Source: DTU089 sp002440045 (GTDB lineage: Bacteria; Bacillota; Clostridia; Oscillospirales; Acutalibacteraceae). From it: a DNA stretch of 64,000 bases. This document shows, one piece after another, positions 1 through 6,782 of the stretch. The notes under the pieces are model-generated. The model saw only the letters and a program-made list of their open reading frames with translations. It was not told the DNA's origin and made no database searches. Every line of letters begins with the position of its first letter. The stretch's first letter is position 1. The stretch is from assembly GCA_937885695.1 (NCBI GenBank), contig CALABP010000088.1, forward strand, positions 1-64,000, in the 5' to 3' direction. The position numbers were made by a program, and so were the translations under genes.

Positions 1-551
1 CTGAGAATAGCGTCAATCTTTTCGGCAATGGTTGTTTCAAGGGAGTATGTATTTACCGTCGGAGCGTCAAAGTCGGAAAGCTGTGTCGGAATTTTTCGCT
101 TTTCCTGCTTTGGCACGATAACATCACCAACACCGAAATCAATACTGAACGGTGTTCTGGTGTTTTTAATACGAGCAACTACCGATGCGCCGATTCCTGC
201 ATATTTTTTCGCAACAGCGATAGGCGCAACATCTTTAATCTCAAAAGTGATAAAGTCATTACCGGTGGGCGTATCAATAATTTCCTCCAACACCGTTTTT
301 AACTGCTCGGGCGTATTTGGCATTTGTCTGAGCAAAAAATCAACATCAACCGTTACTCGGCTGTCAAAATCGGTAAGGGAATAGATAAACAATCCACCTT
401 TCAGCACAAGGTTTTCTGCATATTTGGATTTTTCCAAACGGCGCAGGAATTCCTCTTGGCAAAAGAGCTGCAGACAAAGCTGATAGCTTCTGCCGCTTAT
501 CTGAGCCCTATTTTTCAGTCGTGCAAGCACGGATGCCGCTATATCAGCCAT
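1..551 (-). CDS. AbiEii/AbiGii-family nucleotidyltransferase toxin (3' end cut by window edge)
   Basis: I translated this frame from the complement: it starts MADIAASVLARLKNRA, stays open for 183 codons and runs off the window. It carries the family signature KGG-F-IY (about residues 54-60), then DSRVTVDVDFLL with acidic residues at the usual metal-binding place, and further on SLETTIAEKIDAIL, the conserved helix after the nucleotidyltransferase fold. Members of this family are the toxin half of type IV AbiE toxin-antitoxin and abortive-infection systems and use NTPs. Its ATG lies 8 bases inside the end of the AbiEi-like gene, so the two are translationally coupled in the usual order, antitoxin first. 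The C-terminal part is outside the window, so intactness is unknown. Confidence 0.85.
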   Translation of the reverse strand, partial: MADIAASVLARLKNRAQISGRSYQLCLQLFCQEEFLRRLEKSKYAENLVLKGGLFIYSLTDFDSRVTVDVDFLLRQMPNTPEQLKTVLEEIIDTPTGNDFITFEIKDVAPIAVAKKYAGIGASVVARIKNTRTPFSIDFGVGDVIVPKQEKRKIPTQLSDFDAPTVNTYSLETTIAEKIDAIL

Positions 552-1149
552 TTAGCAATACCTCCATCAATTCGGTAACTTTTTTATATACACGCAGCTT
601 TTTTGCGTATGCAGAAAGGTTACTCAGGTTTTTCTCTGTATCATTTGCATAAGCATTGAGTGCCTTATTAAAAATCTCATTGTCAAGTTTTGCACGGTAT
701 TTAAAACAGTCGCAAATGGTACGCTCTCGGTCATATACGGGAAGGACAACCCCATTGAAATTATCTGTGGTTTTACCCAAATTGTACAGTTCTGCTTGCA
801 CATAGTAAGGTTGCAGAGCGAGAACATCCACATTAAGTTTCGTCCTTGACATAGAACGAGGGACTGCTATCGACCACTTGCGTGGAGCAAAATCACTGTA
901 GCCGTAATGAAAAAGAGCTGATTCAACGCAAACGATTCCTTTCGGAACGAGGGTTGCAAGAAGCTGTTCCTCGGAAACCTCACTCTTTTCCGTAAGCTCA
1001 TAATAACCGTGTCGCACACGGGAAAGTATTCCGGCGTTGCAGAGATTTACAACATCTGCCGCCCTGATTCCGGCGGCGACAAAATCGGCAGATTTCGCAA
1101 TTCCGCCGTTATTGATGATAACCTCTTTTACTTGCTTTTGAATGTCCAC
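544..1149 (-). CDS. AbiEi-family antitoxin / transcriptional regulator
   Basis: A 201-residue protein. The N-terminal 75 residues look like a winged helix (VVNLCNAGILSRVRHGYYEL), followed by the AbiEi-type segment PKGIVCVESALFHYGYSDF and PVYDRERTICDCFKYR, typical of type IV TA antitoxins that also repress their own promoter. It is directly upstream of, and overlaps, the nucleotidyltransferase toxin gene. A good promoter and a perfect inverted repeat sit just upstream, which fits the autoregulation known for AbiEi proteins. Length is normal. The family call is firm; the DNA target is inferred. Confidence 0.87.
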   Translation of the reverse strand: MDIQKQVKEVIINNGGIAKSADFVAAGIRAADVVNLCNAGILSRVRHGYYELTEKSEVSEEQLLATLVPKGIVCVESALFHYGYSDFAPRKWSIAVPRSMSRTKLNVDVLALQPYYVQAELYNLGKTTDNFNGVVLPVYDRERTICDCFKYRAKLDNEIFNKALNAYANDTEKNLSNLSAYAKKLRVYKKVTELMEVLLNG

Positions 1150-1210
1150 TCAGTCACCTTCTTCCATTGTAAAATTTGAGCACACGAAGAGTATATGTGT
1201 GCTTGGATTT

Positions 1211-1239
1211 ATTATAACACAAAAAAAGAATTGTTGCAA
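1211..1239 (-). promoter_or_regulatory. Promoter of the abiE operon
   Basis: Read on the minus strand: -35 TTGCAA (1239-1234), a 17-base spacer and a perfect -10 TATAAT (1216-1211), about 60 bases before the antitoxin ATG. The -35 is 6 bases from the 1246-1278 inverted repeat. Confidence 0.75.
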
Positions 1240-1245
1240 TAAAAA

Positions 1246-1278
1246 TTCACGCACAAAATTTTGAAAACTGTGCGTGAA
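1246..1278. promoter_or_regulatory. Perfect 10-base inverted repeat between divergent promoters (candidate AbiEi operator)
   Basis: Arms TTCACGCACA (1246-1255) and TGTGCGTGAA (1269-1278) with a 13-base A/T-rich centre. It lies between two outward-facing promoters whose -35 boxes are both TTGCAA, so one bound protein could control both directions. AbiEi proteins of other species bind inverted repeats near their promoter; that this one does so here is inference. Confidence 0.6.
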
Positions 1279-1292
1279 ATTAAAAATTACTG

Positions 1293-1321
1293 TTGCAACA
1301 AGAACAAATATATGCTATAAT
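1293..1321 (+). promoter_or_regulatory. Divergent promoter facing the non-coding repeat tract
   Basis: -35 TTGCAA (1293-1298), 17-base spacer, -10 TATAAT (1316-1321). It mirrors the abiE promoter around the inverted repeat. Nothing convincing is encoded in the next 750 bases, so the transcript would be a non-coding RNA or a very long leader for the methyltransferase gene at 2078. Confidence 0.65.
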
Positions 1322-1327
1322 ATCAGC

Positions 1328-2011
1328 ATACCGCTTCCATATTATCCACGGTGAAATTATTCTTGTTATCAACCTCGATAACAAAATGATAACAAGGGCG
1401 TTTTAGCACAGGATAATACAGATAAATCGTAAAATCAAAATAGTGAGACAAACAAAAAGCAAAAATACATAAGCGAAATTGTTTAGTCCTCGTCGAGTGG
1501 GAATGATCCCCTTGTCAAGGGGCAAACCCCATTTTAACCAAAGGGGCAAATTTTAATATCGTGTATGACCTTGAGGAAACATCTCCCTTGAGGTCATTCT
1601 TTTAGCCCGAAACATACGAAAAAGCCTTGCGAGACAACAACTTTATTGTGAATAAAATTGTGATTTTATTCACGTTATTTGCCGCTTTCACGGAAAGTGA
1701 AATTTGCCCTTTAGACGATAAAGGGTCTTGCCCCGAAACACCCTTTGTCAAGGGGCAAATTTTAATATTGTGTATGACCTTGAGAAAACATCTCCCTTGA
1801 GGTCATTTTTTAGCCCAAAACATACGAAAAAGCCTTGCGAGACAACAACTTTATTGTGAATAAAACCGCTATTTTATTCACGTTATTTGCCGCTTTCACG
1901 GAAAGCGAAATTTGCCATTTAGACGATAAAGGGTTTTGCCCCGAAACACTTGCCTCGAACATCTGCGCTGGTCTTTCTTTCGGCGATTTACATTAATTTT
2001 AAAAAATGATA
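1328..2011 (+). other. Long non-coding tract with hairpins
   Basis: No reading frame with a ribosome site is seen here. From the left it holds alternative hairpins (GTTATC at 1365-1370 can pair with GATAAC at 1377-1382 or, as part of CTTGTTATC/GATAACAAG, with 1388-1396), a G/C-rich CCCCTTGTCAAGGGG hairpin near 1508, and two copies of a ~208-base unit. The tract lies between the divergent promoter and the promoter of the methyltransferase gene. Confidence 0.6.
1541..1951. repeat. Two tandem ~208-base hairpin-rich repeat units
   Basis: Unit A runs about 1541-1743 and unit B about 1750-1951 (offset 208-209), nearly identical. Each holds, in order: an 11-base stem TGACCTTGAGG/CCTTGAGGTCA (1566-1596; 1775-1805) followed by a T-run; a linker containing AGCCTTGCGAGACAACAAC; a perfect stem GTGAATAAAA/TTTTATTCAC (1648-1673; 1856-1881); a GCTTTC/GAAAGC stem; and a CCCTTT/AAAGGG stem. 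The loop of the GTGAATAAAA stem differs (TTGTGA against CCGCTA) while the stem does not. I recognise no named RNA family or insertion sequence. Confidence 0.75.
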
Positions 2012-2040
2012 TTGCTATTATTCGAGATTTGGAATATAAT
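2012..2040 (+). promoter_or_regulatory. Promoter of the Dam-like methyltransferase gene
   Basis: -35 TTGCTA (2012-2017), 17-base spacer, perfect -10 TATAAT (2035-2040), followed by a GGGAGG ribosome site at 2067-2072 before ATG 2078. Confidence 0.65.
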
Positions 2041-2077
2041 GTTACTTGTATGAACTTGGTGCACTCGGGAGGCTGTT

Positions 2078-3148
2078 ATGGAATATATGTCTGCAAGAGA
2101 AGCCGCTGAAAAGTGGGGGATTTCTCAAAGAAGAGTAGCTGTTTTGTGTTCCGAGCAAAGAATTAAGGATGCTGTTATGGTTGGTAATATGTGGATTATA
2201 CCTGCAACGGCAACAAAACCGATTGATGCAAGAAGTACACGATACAACGCAGCAAAAGAAAAAACAGCCAAGCCGTTCCTGAAATGGGCAGGCGGGAAAG
2301 GTCAGCTTCTTAAAGAAATTGAAAATTACTATCCGTTTGTCGGCGGCAGCATTACAAAATATGCCGAACCGTTTGTCGGCGGCGGCGCAGTTTTGTTTGA
2401 TATATTAAATAAATACGATTTAGATGAAGTTTATATAAGCGATATTAATGCAGAGCTTATTAATGCATATTGTGTTGTTCGCGATAATGTCGATGTATTG
2501 TTAAAAATGCTTTATTCTATGCAAGATGATTATATACCGCTCAGCACAGACGGGCGCAGAGCGTATTATATGCAAAAGCGTGAGCGTTTTAATGAGCTAA
2601 AAGTAAATGGAAACGAAAACATCAATATCGAAAAAGCGGCGTTGATGATTTTTCTTAATAAAACCTGCTTCAACGGTCTGTACAGAGTGAACAAGAAAGG
2701 CTCGTTTAATGTTCCTATGGGTTCTTACAAGAATCCTGTGATTTGCGATGAAAATAATCTCAGAGCGGTATCTGAGAAGTTGCAGAAAGTTACTGTTGTG
2801 TGTGCAGATTACAGAAAATCAGCCGACTTTATTGACAAAAATACTTTCGTTTATTTCGACCCGCCGTACAGACCGATTACAGACACTGCGAATTTTACCG
2901 CATATACCGAGAATTTGTTTAATGACGAAGAGCAAACGCACTTAGCTGATTTTTTTGAAAAAATGAATTTATGCGGCGCAAGGTTGTTGGTCAGTAATTC
3001 CGACCCTAAAAATTCAAACCCGAATGATAACTTTTTTGAGAGCATTTATGACGGTTGCGGAATTAACAGGGTAGATGCAACGCGTGTTATAAGCTGTAAC
3101 AGTGAATCGAGAGGGAAAATTAAAGAATTGCTTATTTCCAATTATTGA
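2078..3148 (+). CDS. HTH-fused Dam-like adenine-N6 DNA methyltransferase
   Basis: A 356-residue protein in two parts. Residues 4-55 (SAREAAEKWGISQRRVAVLC...) are an excisionase-like helix-turn-helix of the kind found fused to various proteins in Clostridia. Residues 66-356 are a D12-class methyltransferase: KWAGGKGQ (69-76) binds S-adenosylmethionine with FVGGGAV (99-105), and DPPY (261-264) is the catalytic motif. The order matches the Dam/DpnM group, so GATC is the likely target, by family only. The start follows a GGGAGG site by five bases. A small broken frame and an unknown protein follow, possibly its restriction partner. Confidence 0.9.
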   Translation: MEYMSAREAAEKWGISQRRVAVLCSEQRIKDAVMVGNMWIIPATATKPIDARSTRYNAAKEKTAKPFLKWAGGKGQLLKEIENYYPFVGGSITKYAEPFVGGGAVLFDILNKYDLDEVYISDINAELINAYCVVRDNVDVLLKMLYSMQDDYIPLSTDGRRAYYMQKRERFNELKVNGNENINIEKAALMIFLNKTCFNGLYRVNKKGSFNVPMGSYKNPVICDENNLRAVSEKLQKVTVVCADYRKSADFIDKNTFVYFDPPYRPITDTANFTAYTENLFNDEEQTHLADFFEKMNLCGARLLVSNSDPKNSNPNDNFFESIYDGCGINRVDATRVISCNSESRGKIKELLISNY

Positions 3149-3162
3149 GGAGGATAAAAATC

Positions 3163-3281
3163 ATGTATTCAGAGTTGTCGCTGTCGGAGGAAAGGGTGTA
3201 TGAGGGATAATATATGAAAGGCTTAAAAAACCGCAGGAAAACGATTCTAAAGAAGAGGTTATTGCAAATACAGTGATTTGA
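3163..3281 (+). pseudogene. Short gene remnant with probable frameshift
   Basis: Behind a strong GAGGAGGAT ribosome site an ATG opens a frame that stops after 15 codons at 3208. Shifting back one base near 3204 continues for 25 more codons (KKPQENDSKEEVIANT) to TGA 3279-3281, just before the next gene's start. This fits a ~40-residue coupled gene broken by a one-base change, or a programmed -1 shift. No family is recognised. Confidence 0.4.
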
Positions 3282-3290
3282 GGTATGCAA

Positions 3291-3830
3291 ATGTCTAACA
3301 AGATATTTAAATATAATGTAAATTTAGTCCCGCTTAGCATAGAAAACCGAGAGCAGGATGCTTTTAGGGCTGAACTCAATAACATACCGTATTTGCTGTA
3401 TGAAGTTGAAAGACTGGCTACGGGAGAAATAATTGCCATAAATAAGCCGGGCGGAAAAAGAAATTTCGGCAGGTTATCAAGAGATGATTTTATGGTGTTC
3501 ATTTTTAACCCAAAGGAAGAGAGCTTGTGGTTAATAAGCCACAATGAAATAAGCGACGATATTGCCGCGAAATATGATTATGATAAAAACCATGCGCTGT
3601 CGGTTATTGAAGCGCTGTATAATGTCTGCCGTGGGGCGGAACCGGATGATGTAATTGAACGCTTTAGATTAACAGATACGGTCGGTATTCCTGTTGAAAC
3701 GATTTTAAAAGCTTATAAATGGATTTGGGGGCAGGAGGATTGCAATTATCCAACAAAAAAAGGCAGATGGCTTTCGATGAACGCGTTGTTGGAACAGTTT
3801 TCGGTGAATATTGAGAATTTTGATAATTGA
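3291..3830 (+). CDS. Unknown 179-residue protein downstream of the Dam-like methyltransferase
   Basis: I do not recognise this protein. It is soluble, with no signal peptide or membrane segment. The middle has a mixed charged/hydrophobic stretch (GRLSRDDFMVFIFNPKEESL) and the C-terminal third is helical. An earlier ATG at 3285 is only one base from the GAGG ribosome site (3280-3283), so ATG 3291, seven bases away, is preferred. Position directly after a methyltransferase, ending at a terminator, suggests a restriction or control partner, but no PD-(D/E)xK or other nuclease motif can be asserted. Confidence 0.6.
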   Translation: MSNKIFKYNVNLVPLSIENREQDAFRAELNNIPYLLYEVERLATGEIIAINKPGGKRNFGRLSRDDFMVFIFNPKEESLWLISHNEISDDIAAKYDYDKNHALSVIEALYNVCRGAEPDDVIERFRLTDTVGIPVETILKAYKWIWGQEDCNYPTKKGRWLSMNALLEQFSVNIENFDN

Positions 3831-3844
3831 AAAGCCCAAATCAG

Positions 3845-3883
3845 CAGCAAAAAGAGCTTAAACTCTTTTGCTGTTATTTTTTT
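3845..3883 (+). terminator. Rho-independent terminator
   Basis: Stem CAGCAAAAAGAG/CTCTTTTGCTG with a six-base loop, then a T-run. It closes the methyltransferase operon and insulates the BlaI-type promoter that follows. Confidence 0.85.
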
Positions 3884-3894
3884 CGCTAAAACGC

Positions 3895-3923
3895 TTGACA
3901 AATCTCCTCTAATGCATTAGAAT
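3895..3923 (+). promoter_or_regulatory. Promoter of the blaI/blaR1-like operon
   Basis: Perfect -35 TTGACA (3895-3900), 17-base spacer, -10 TAGAAT (3918-3923). The -10 overlaps the first operator palindrome. Confidence 0.85.
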
Positions 3924-3948
3924 AACAGTGTGCTCTAACGCATTAGAG
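3908..3948. promoter_or_regulatory. Paired BlaI-type operators
   Basis: Two palindromes with the same arms: TCTAATGCATTAGA (3908-3921, perfect) and CTCTAACGCATTAGAG (3933-3948, one mismatch), centres 26 bases apart. The first covers the -10, the second the start of the transcript up to the ribosome site. This is a classic repressor layout for the BlaI-like protein encoded just downstream. Confidence 0.8.
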
Positions 3949-3963
3949 AAAGGAGCGATTTTT

Positions 3964-4335
3964 ATGGACACCCCGAAAGTATTTGAGAGTGAATACCGTT
4001 TTTGCCTTATCCTGTGGGAGCACGAGCCTGTCAAAACGACGGAATTGGTAGCTTTGTGCCGCGAGCAGCTCGGTTGGAAGCCCACAACTACCTATACGGT
4101 TATTAAGCGGCTTTCAGAGCGCGGAATTTTAGAAAACAACAATAAGATTGTAACTTCGCTTGTTTCTAAAGACCAAGTGCAGGCCGCCGAGCTTAACGAA
4201 ATGGTTGAAAAAACATTTGAAGGCTCCTTGCCGGCGTTTGTTGCGGCGTTTACAAAAAGCCAAAAAATTTCAGACGCCGAGATTGACGAAATTCAAGAGA
4301 TGATAGATCGTTTTAAGAGGGGGGACTCAAAATGA
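3964..4335 (+). CDS. BlaI/MecI/CopY-family repressor
   Basis: A 123-residue winged-helix repressor: FCLILWEHEPVKTTELVALC and TTTYTVIKRLSERGIL are the recognition region, followed by a C-terminal helical dimer domain. The ATG at 3964 follows AAAGGAG (3949-3954); an upstream in-frame ATG at 3928 lies inside the operators and is rejected. BlaI family members repress their own operon and are cleaved when the partner membrane protease senses its signal. The stop overlaps the start of the BlaR1-like gene (ATGA). Confidence 0.9.
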   Translation: MDTPKVFESEYRFCLILWEHEPVKTTELVALCREQLGWKPTTTYTVIKRLSERGILENNNKIVTSLVSKDQVQAAELNEMVEKTFEGSLPAFVAAFTKSQKISDAEIDEIQEMIDRFKRGDSK

Positions 4336-6482
4336 CCGAGTTATTTTTAACCATTGTCAATATGAGCATATCGGCAAGTTGGGTTGTTCTTGCCGTGTTG
4401 CTTTTGAGATTTCTTCTTAAAAAAGCGCCTAAATGGATTACGGTGCTTCTTTGGGGCATTGTCGCCGTCAGGCTGATTTGTCCTTTCACGCTTGAAAGCG
4501 CCGTAAGCCTTATTCCGAGTGCCGAAACAATAAACCCCGAAATAACGTCGGGCGCTTCGCCGCAGATAAATTCGGGCATTTCTATGATTAACAGCAGGGT
4601 GAACACCGCTATAGACGAGTCATTTGTTTCAGACTCTGCAAGCGGCGCGACCGCGCTTCAAACGCTTGTTCCGATTTTGTCGGTCGTGTGGGTTTTAGGC
4701 ATTGCCGCTATGCTTTTGTATGCCGTTGTAAGCTTTTTCAAGGTTAAGAGAAGAGTCGGCGCGGCGGTGATTTTCAGCGATAATATTTACAGAAGCGAAA
4801 ACGTTGCTTCGCCCTTTGTTTTAGGAGTAGTAAAGCCTAAAATATATTTGCCTTTCAACTTCGGCGATGATGATATGCCGCTTGTTATCGCGCACGAAAA
4901 AGCGCACATTCGCCGCAAAGACAATTTGTGGAAGCCTTTAGGCTTTTTGCTTCTTGCGCTTTATTGGTTCAATCCTTTAATGTGGCTTGCATATGTGTTG
5001 CTTTGCCGTGATATTGAGTTTGCCTGTGACGAAAAGGTGGTTAAAGAGTTAAGCGCAGAGCAAAAAGCTGACTATTCTCAGGCGCTTTTAACCTGCAGTG
5101 TAAACCGCCGTATGATTGCAGCCTGCCCGGTTGCTTTCGGCGAAGTGGGCGTTAAAGACCGAGGGAAATCGGTGCTCAATTATAAAAAGCCGGCGTTTTG
5201 GATTATTATAGCCGCCGTTGTTGCAAGTGTTGTTGCCGCGGTATGTTTTTTGACAAACCCCGCCGCAAATACGCTTGAAAATATAGAGTTTTTAAACCTT
5301 GACTCAATAAAACAAGATACTGTTGCGGTTCTTGTTTCAACCGACGGAAATGATGTATATGTTGACGGTGTAAATAAAGAGTTACTCGGTGAGCTTTGCG
5401 ATATTAAAATCTCGAAAAAAGCGATGATTTTTAGCAGCCGAAGCGAGAATAGAGATAAATCTCATTCCCTTATTATTCAACGCGATGATTACGAAACTTC
5501 GACGTATTCCCAGGGCTTGCGAATAAATTTTAACTCTTCATTTACTTCGGTTTGGGTTGACAACGGCGTAAAACCCACATTGAGCTATAGGGTTATTAAC
5601 CCCAAAAAGGCAAAGCAAATATATGAAAATATTTCAAAGTTTGTTTGCTACGAAAAGCTTGTTTGGGTCTATGTTCCGAACGCCGGTGCTACATATTTTT
5701 ATCAACAAGCGCTTGCTGTTGATTTGGATTATACCCACATAAATGCCGCCTGTACAGAAGGTGCATTTTTCCTTCAAAACCTCAAAGAGCTGAAGTTTTC
5801 TCACGGTACACAAATGCGTTTTGAAAAAGGCGAAACGGTGTATTGGGTACCTGCAGAAACAGAAATTGACAAAATACCGCAAAAATCCGAAGTAACCTTA
5901 GAGATTTATAACGGTAAAAAACTGCTCCACAAGTGCACCGTAGTGTTTGAGTGTGTCTCGCGCGGTGCGTATGATGCGGTATTTGAAATATATTTAAAAG
6001 AAGCCGACGGTTTGTATATGGCATACTACAGTTATGGTGTTGCCCTTGTTGAACAAAGCGCTGTTTCTGCCGTCTGTAAAGGTTATAGTTTGGCAGACGT
6101 TACTATTTACTCTGAGGCAAATCGGCTTAAAGAGAAGTTCCCGAATTATTTCGGGTTGGATGCTTCGAACGGATTGAGCGTATATATCTGGCAGGAGGCT
6201 AAGGACGCTTATTCTTGCGGACTTCTTCCCGGTAAAAACACCGATTACACAAAAGAGGAATTGTGGGAATTACAAAAATCGCCGGCGACATTAGATGAAA
6301 TGCAGACGATTGTTTCATTCTACACACGGCAAGGCATGGTTTCAAAAGACGATATAACCGTTAACGCATTGGTAATGCCGCATTCAAGCTATTATTACAC
6401 CGTTGACGATGAGTATATACGCAGTCTTAACGATTTGTTTTGGTCAACAGTTCTGTCAACAAAAGACGAAACGCAGGAATAA
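4332..6482 (+). CDS. BlaR1/MecR1-like M56 membrane metallopeptidase with unknown sensor region
   Basis: 716 residues. Membrane helices lie at about 8-28, 36-52, 112-136 and 205-225, and another at about 288-307. The zinc motif H188-E-K-A-H192 with a downstream IEFACDE (228-234) marks the M56 protease domain that in BlaR1/MecR1 cleaves the repressor. After the last helix the ~410-residue extracytoplasmic part has no penicillin-binding SxxK/SxN/KTG set that I can see, so the signal may not be a beta-lactam. Its gene overlaps the repressor gene by four bases. Confidence 0.85.
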   Translation: MTELFLTIVNMSISASWVVLAVLLLRFLLKKAPKWITVLLWGIVAVRLICPFTLESAVSLIPSAETINPEITSGASPQINSGISMINSRVNTAIDESFVSDSASGATALQTLVPILSVVWVLGIAAMLLYAVVSFFKVKRRVGAAVIFSDNIYRSENVASPFVLGVVKPKIYLPFNFGDDDMPLVIAHEKAHIRRKDNLWKPLGFLLLALYWFNPLMWLAYVLLCRDIEFACDEKVVKELSAEQKADYSQALLTCSVNRRMIAACPVAFGEVGVKDRGKSVLNYKKPAFWIIIAAVVASVVAAVCFLTNPAANTLENIEFLNLDSIKQDTVAVLVSTDGNDVYVDGVNKELLGELCDIKISKKAMIFSSRSENRDKSHSLIIQRDDYETSTYSQGLRINFNSSFTSVWVDNGVKPTLSYRVINPKKAKQIYENISKFVCYEKLVWVYVPNAGATYFYQQALAVDLDYTHINAACTEGAFFLQNLKELKFSHGTQMRFEKGETVYWVPAETEIDKIPQKSEVTLEIYNGKKLLHKCTVVFECVSRGAYDAVFEIYLKEADGLYMAYYSYGVALVEQSAVSAVCKGYSLADVTIYSEANRLKEKFPNYFGLDASNGLSVYIWQEAKDAYSCGLLPGKNTDYTKEELWELQKSPATLDEMQTIVSFYTRQGMVSKDDITVNALVMPHSSYYYTVDDEYIRSLNDLFWSTVLSTKDETQE

Positions 6483-6523
6483 AACGCGCCGATTTATGAA
6501 ACTCGGCTACTGACAAATTTTAA

Positions 6524-6577
6524 AGCAGGCATATTACGGGTGCGGTTTTCACTCATAAAATGCCTGCTGTTTTTATT
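6524..6577 (+). terminator. Terminator of the blaI/blaR1-like operon
   Basis: Arms AGCAGGCAT (6524-6532) and ATGCCTGCT (6560-6568) with a 27-base loop, then GTTTTTATTT. Confidence 0.7.
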
Positions 6578-6665
6578 TACCGATAATATAACCGCATTTT
6601 ATAAGCCGATGATTGCTGTAACAACTCTTTTCCGTCTTAATAAAAAAAGTTTGCCGATTTTGGTG

Positions 6666-6702
6666 CAAAGTCCCATTGATGGGACTTTGAATGTGCTATA
6701 AT
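6666..6702 (+). promoter_or_regulatory. Palindromic operator over a promoter
   Basis: A perfect 24-base palindrome, arms CAAAGTCCCAT and ATGGGACTTTG with a TG centre (6666-6689), lies over the -35 position of a promoter whose -10 is TATAAT (6697-6702). A dimeric regulator is expected; which one is not shown. Confidence 0.65.
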
Positions 6703-6706
6703 GACA

Positions 6707-6743
6707 GCGTAAAAGCGTAAAAGCACAGCGTAAAAGCGTAAAA
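6707..6743. repeat. Four GCGTAAAA repeats in the leader
   Basis: GCGTAAAA occurs at 6707, 6715, 6728 and 6736, as two pairs 21 bases apart, starting 5 bases after the -10. It would lie in the leader RNA or at the transcription start of the SWIM gene. The whole 6483-6782 gap otherwise holds only the terminator and the promoter. Confidence 0.8.
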
Positions 6744-6782
6744 GGAAAAAACAAAAGCCGACAGAAAGGAATGATGATTAAT

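Noticed and set aside
28..384. Plus-strand open frame at the left edge
   Set aside because: It is antisense to the AbiEii-like toxin, whose conserved motifs are clear on the minus strand.
1541..1951. CRISPR array
   Set aside because: Only two units of ~208 bases, no short repeats with unique spacers, and no cas genes.
3285..3290. ATG 3285 as start of the unknown methyltransferase partner
   Set aside because: Only one base from the GAGG ribosome site; ATG 3291 has normal spacing.
6707..6743. Iterons of a plasmid-type origin
   Set aside because: The repeats are only 8 bases, lie in a gene leader and have no replication gene nearby.
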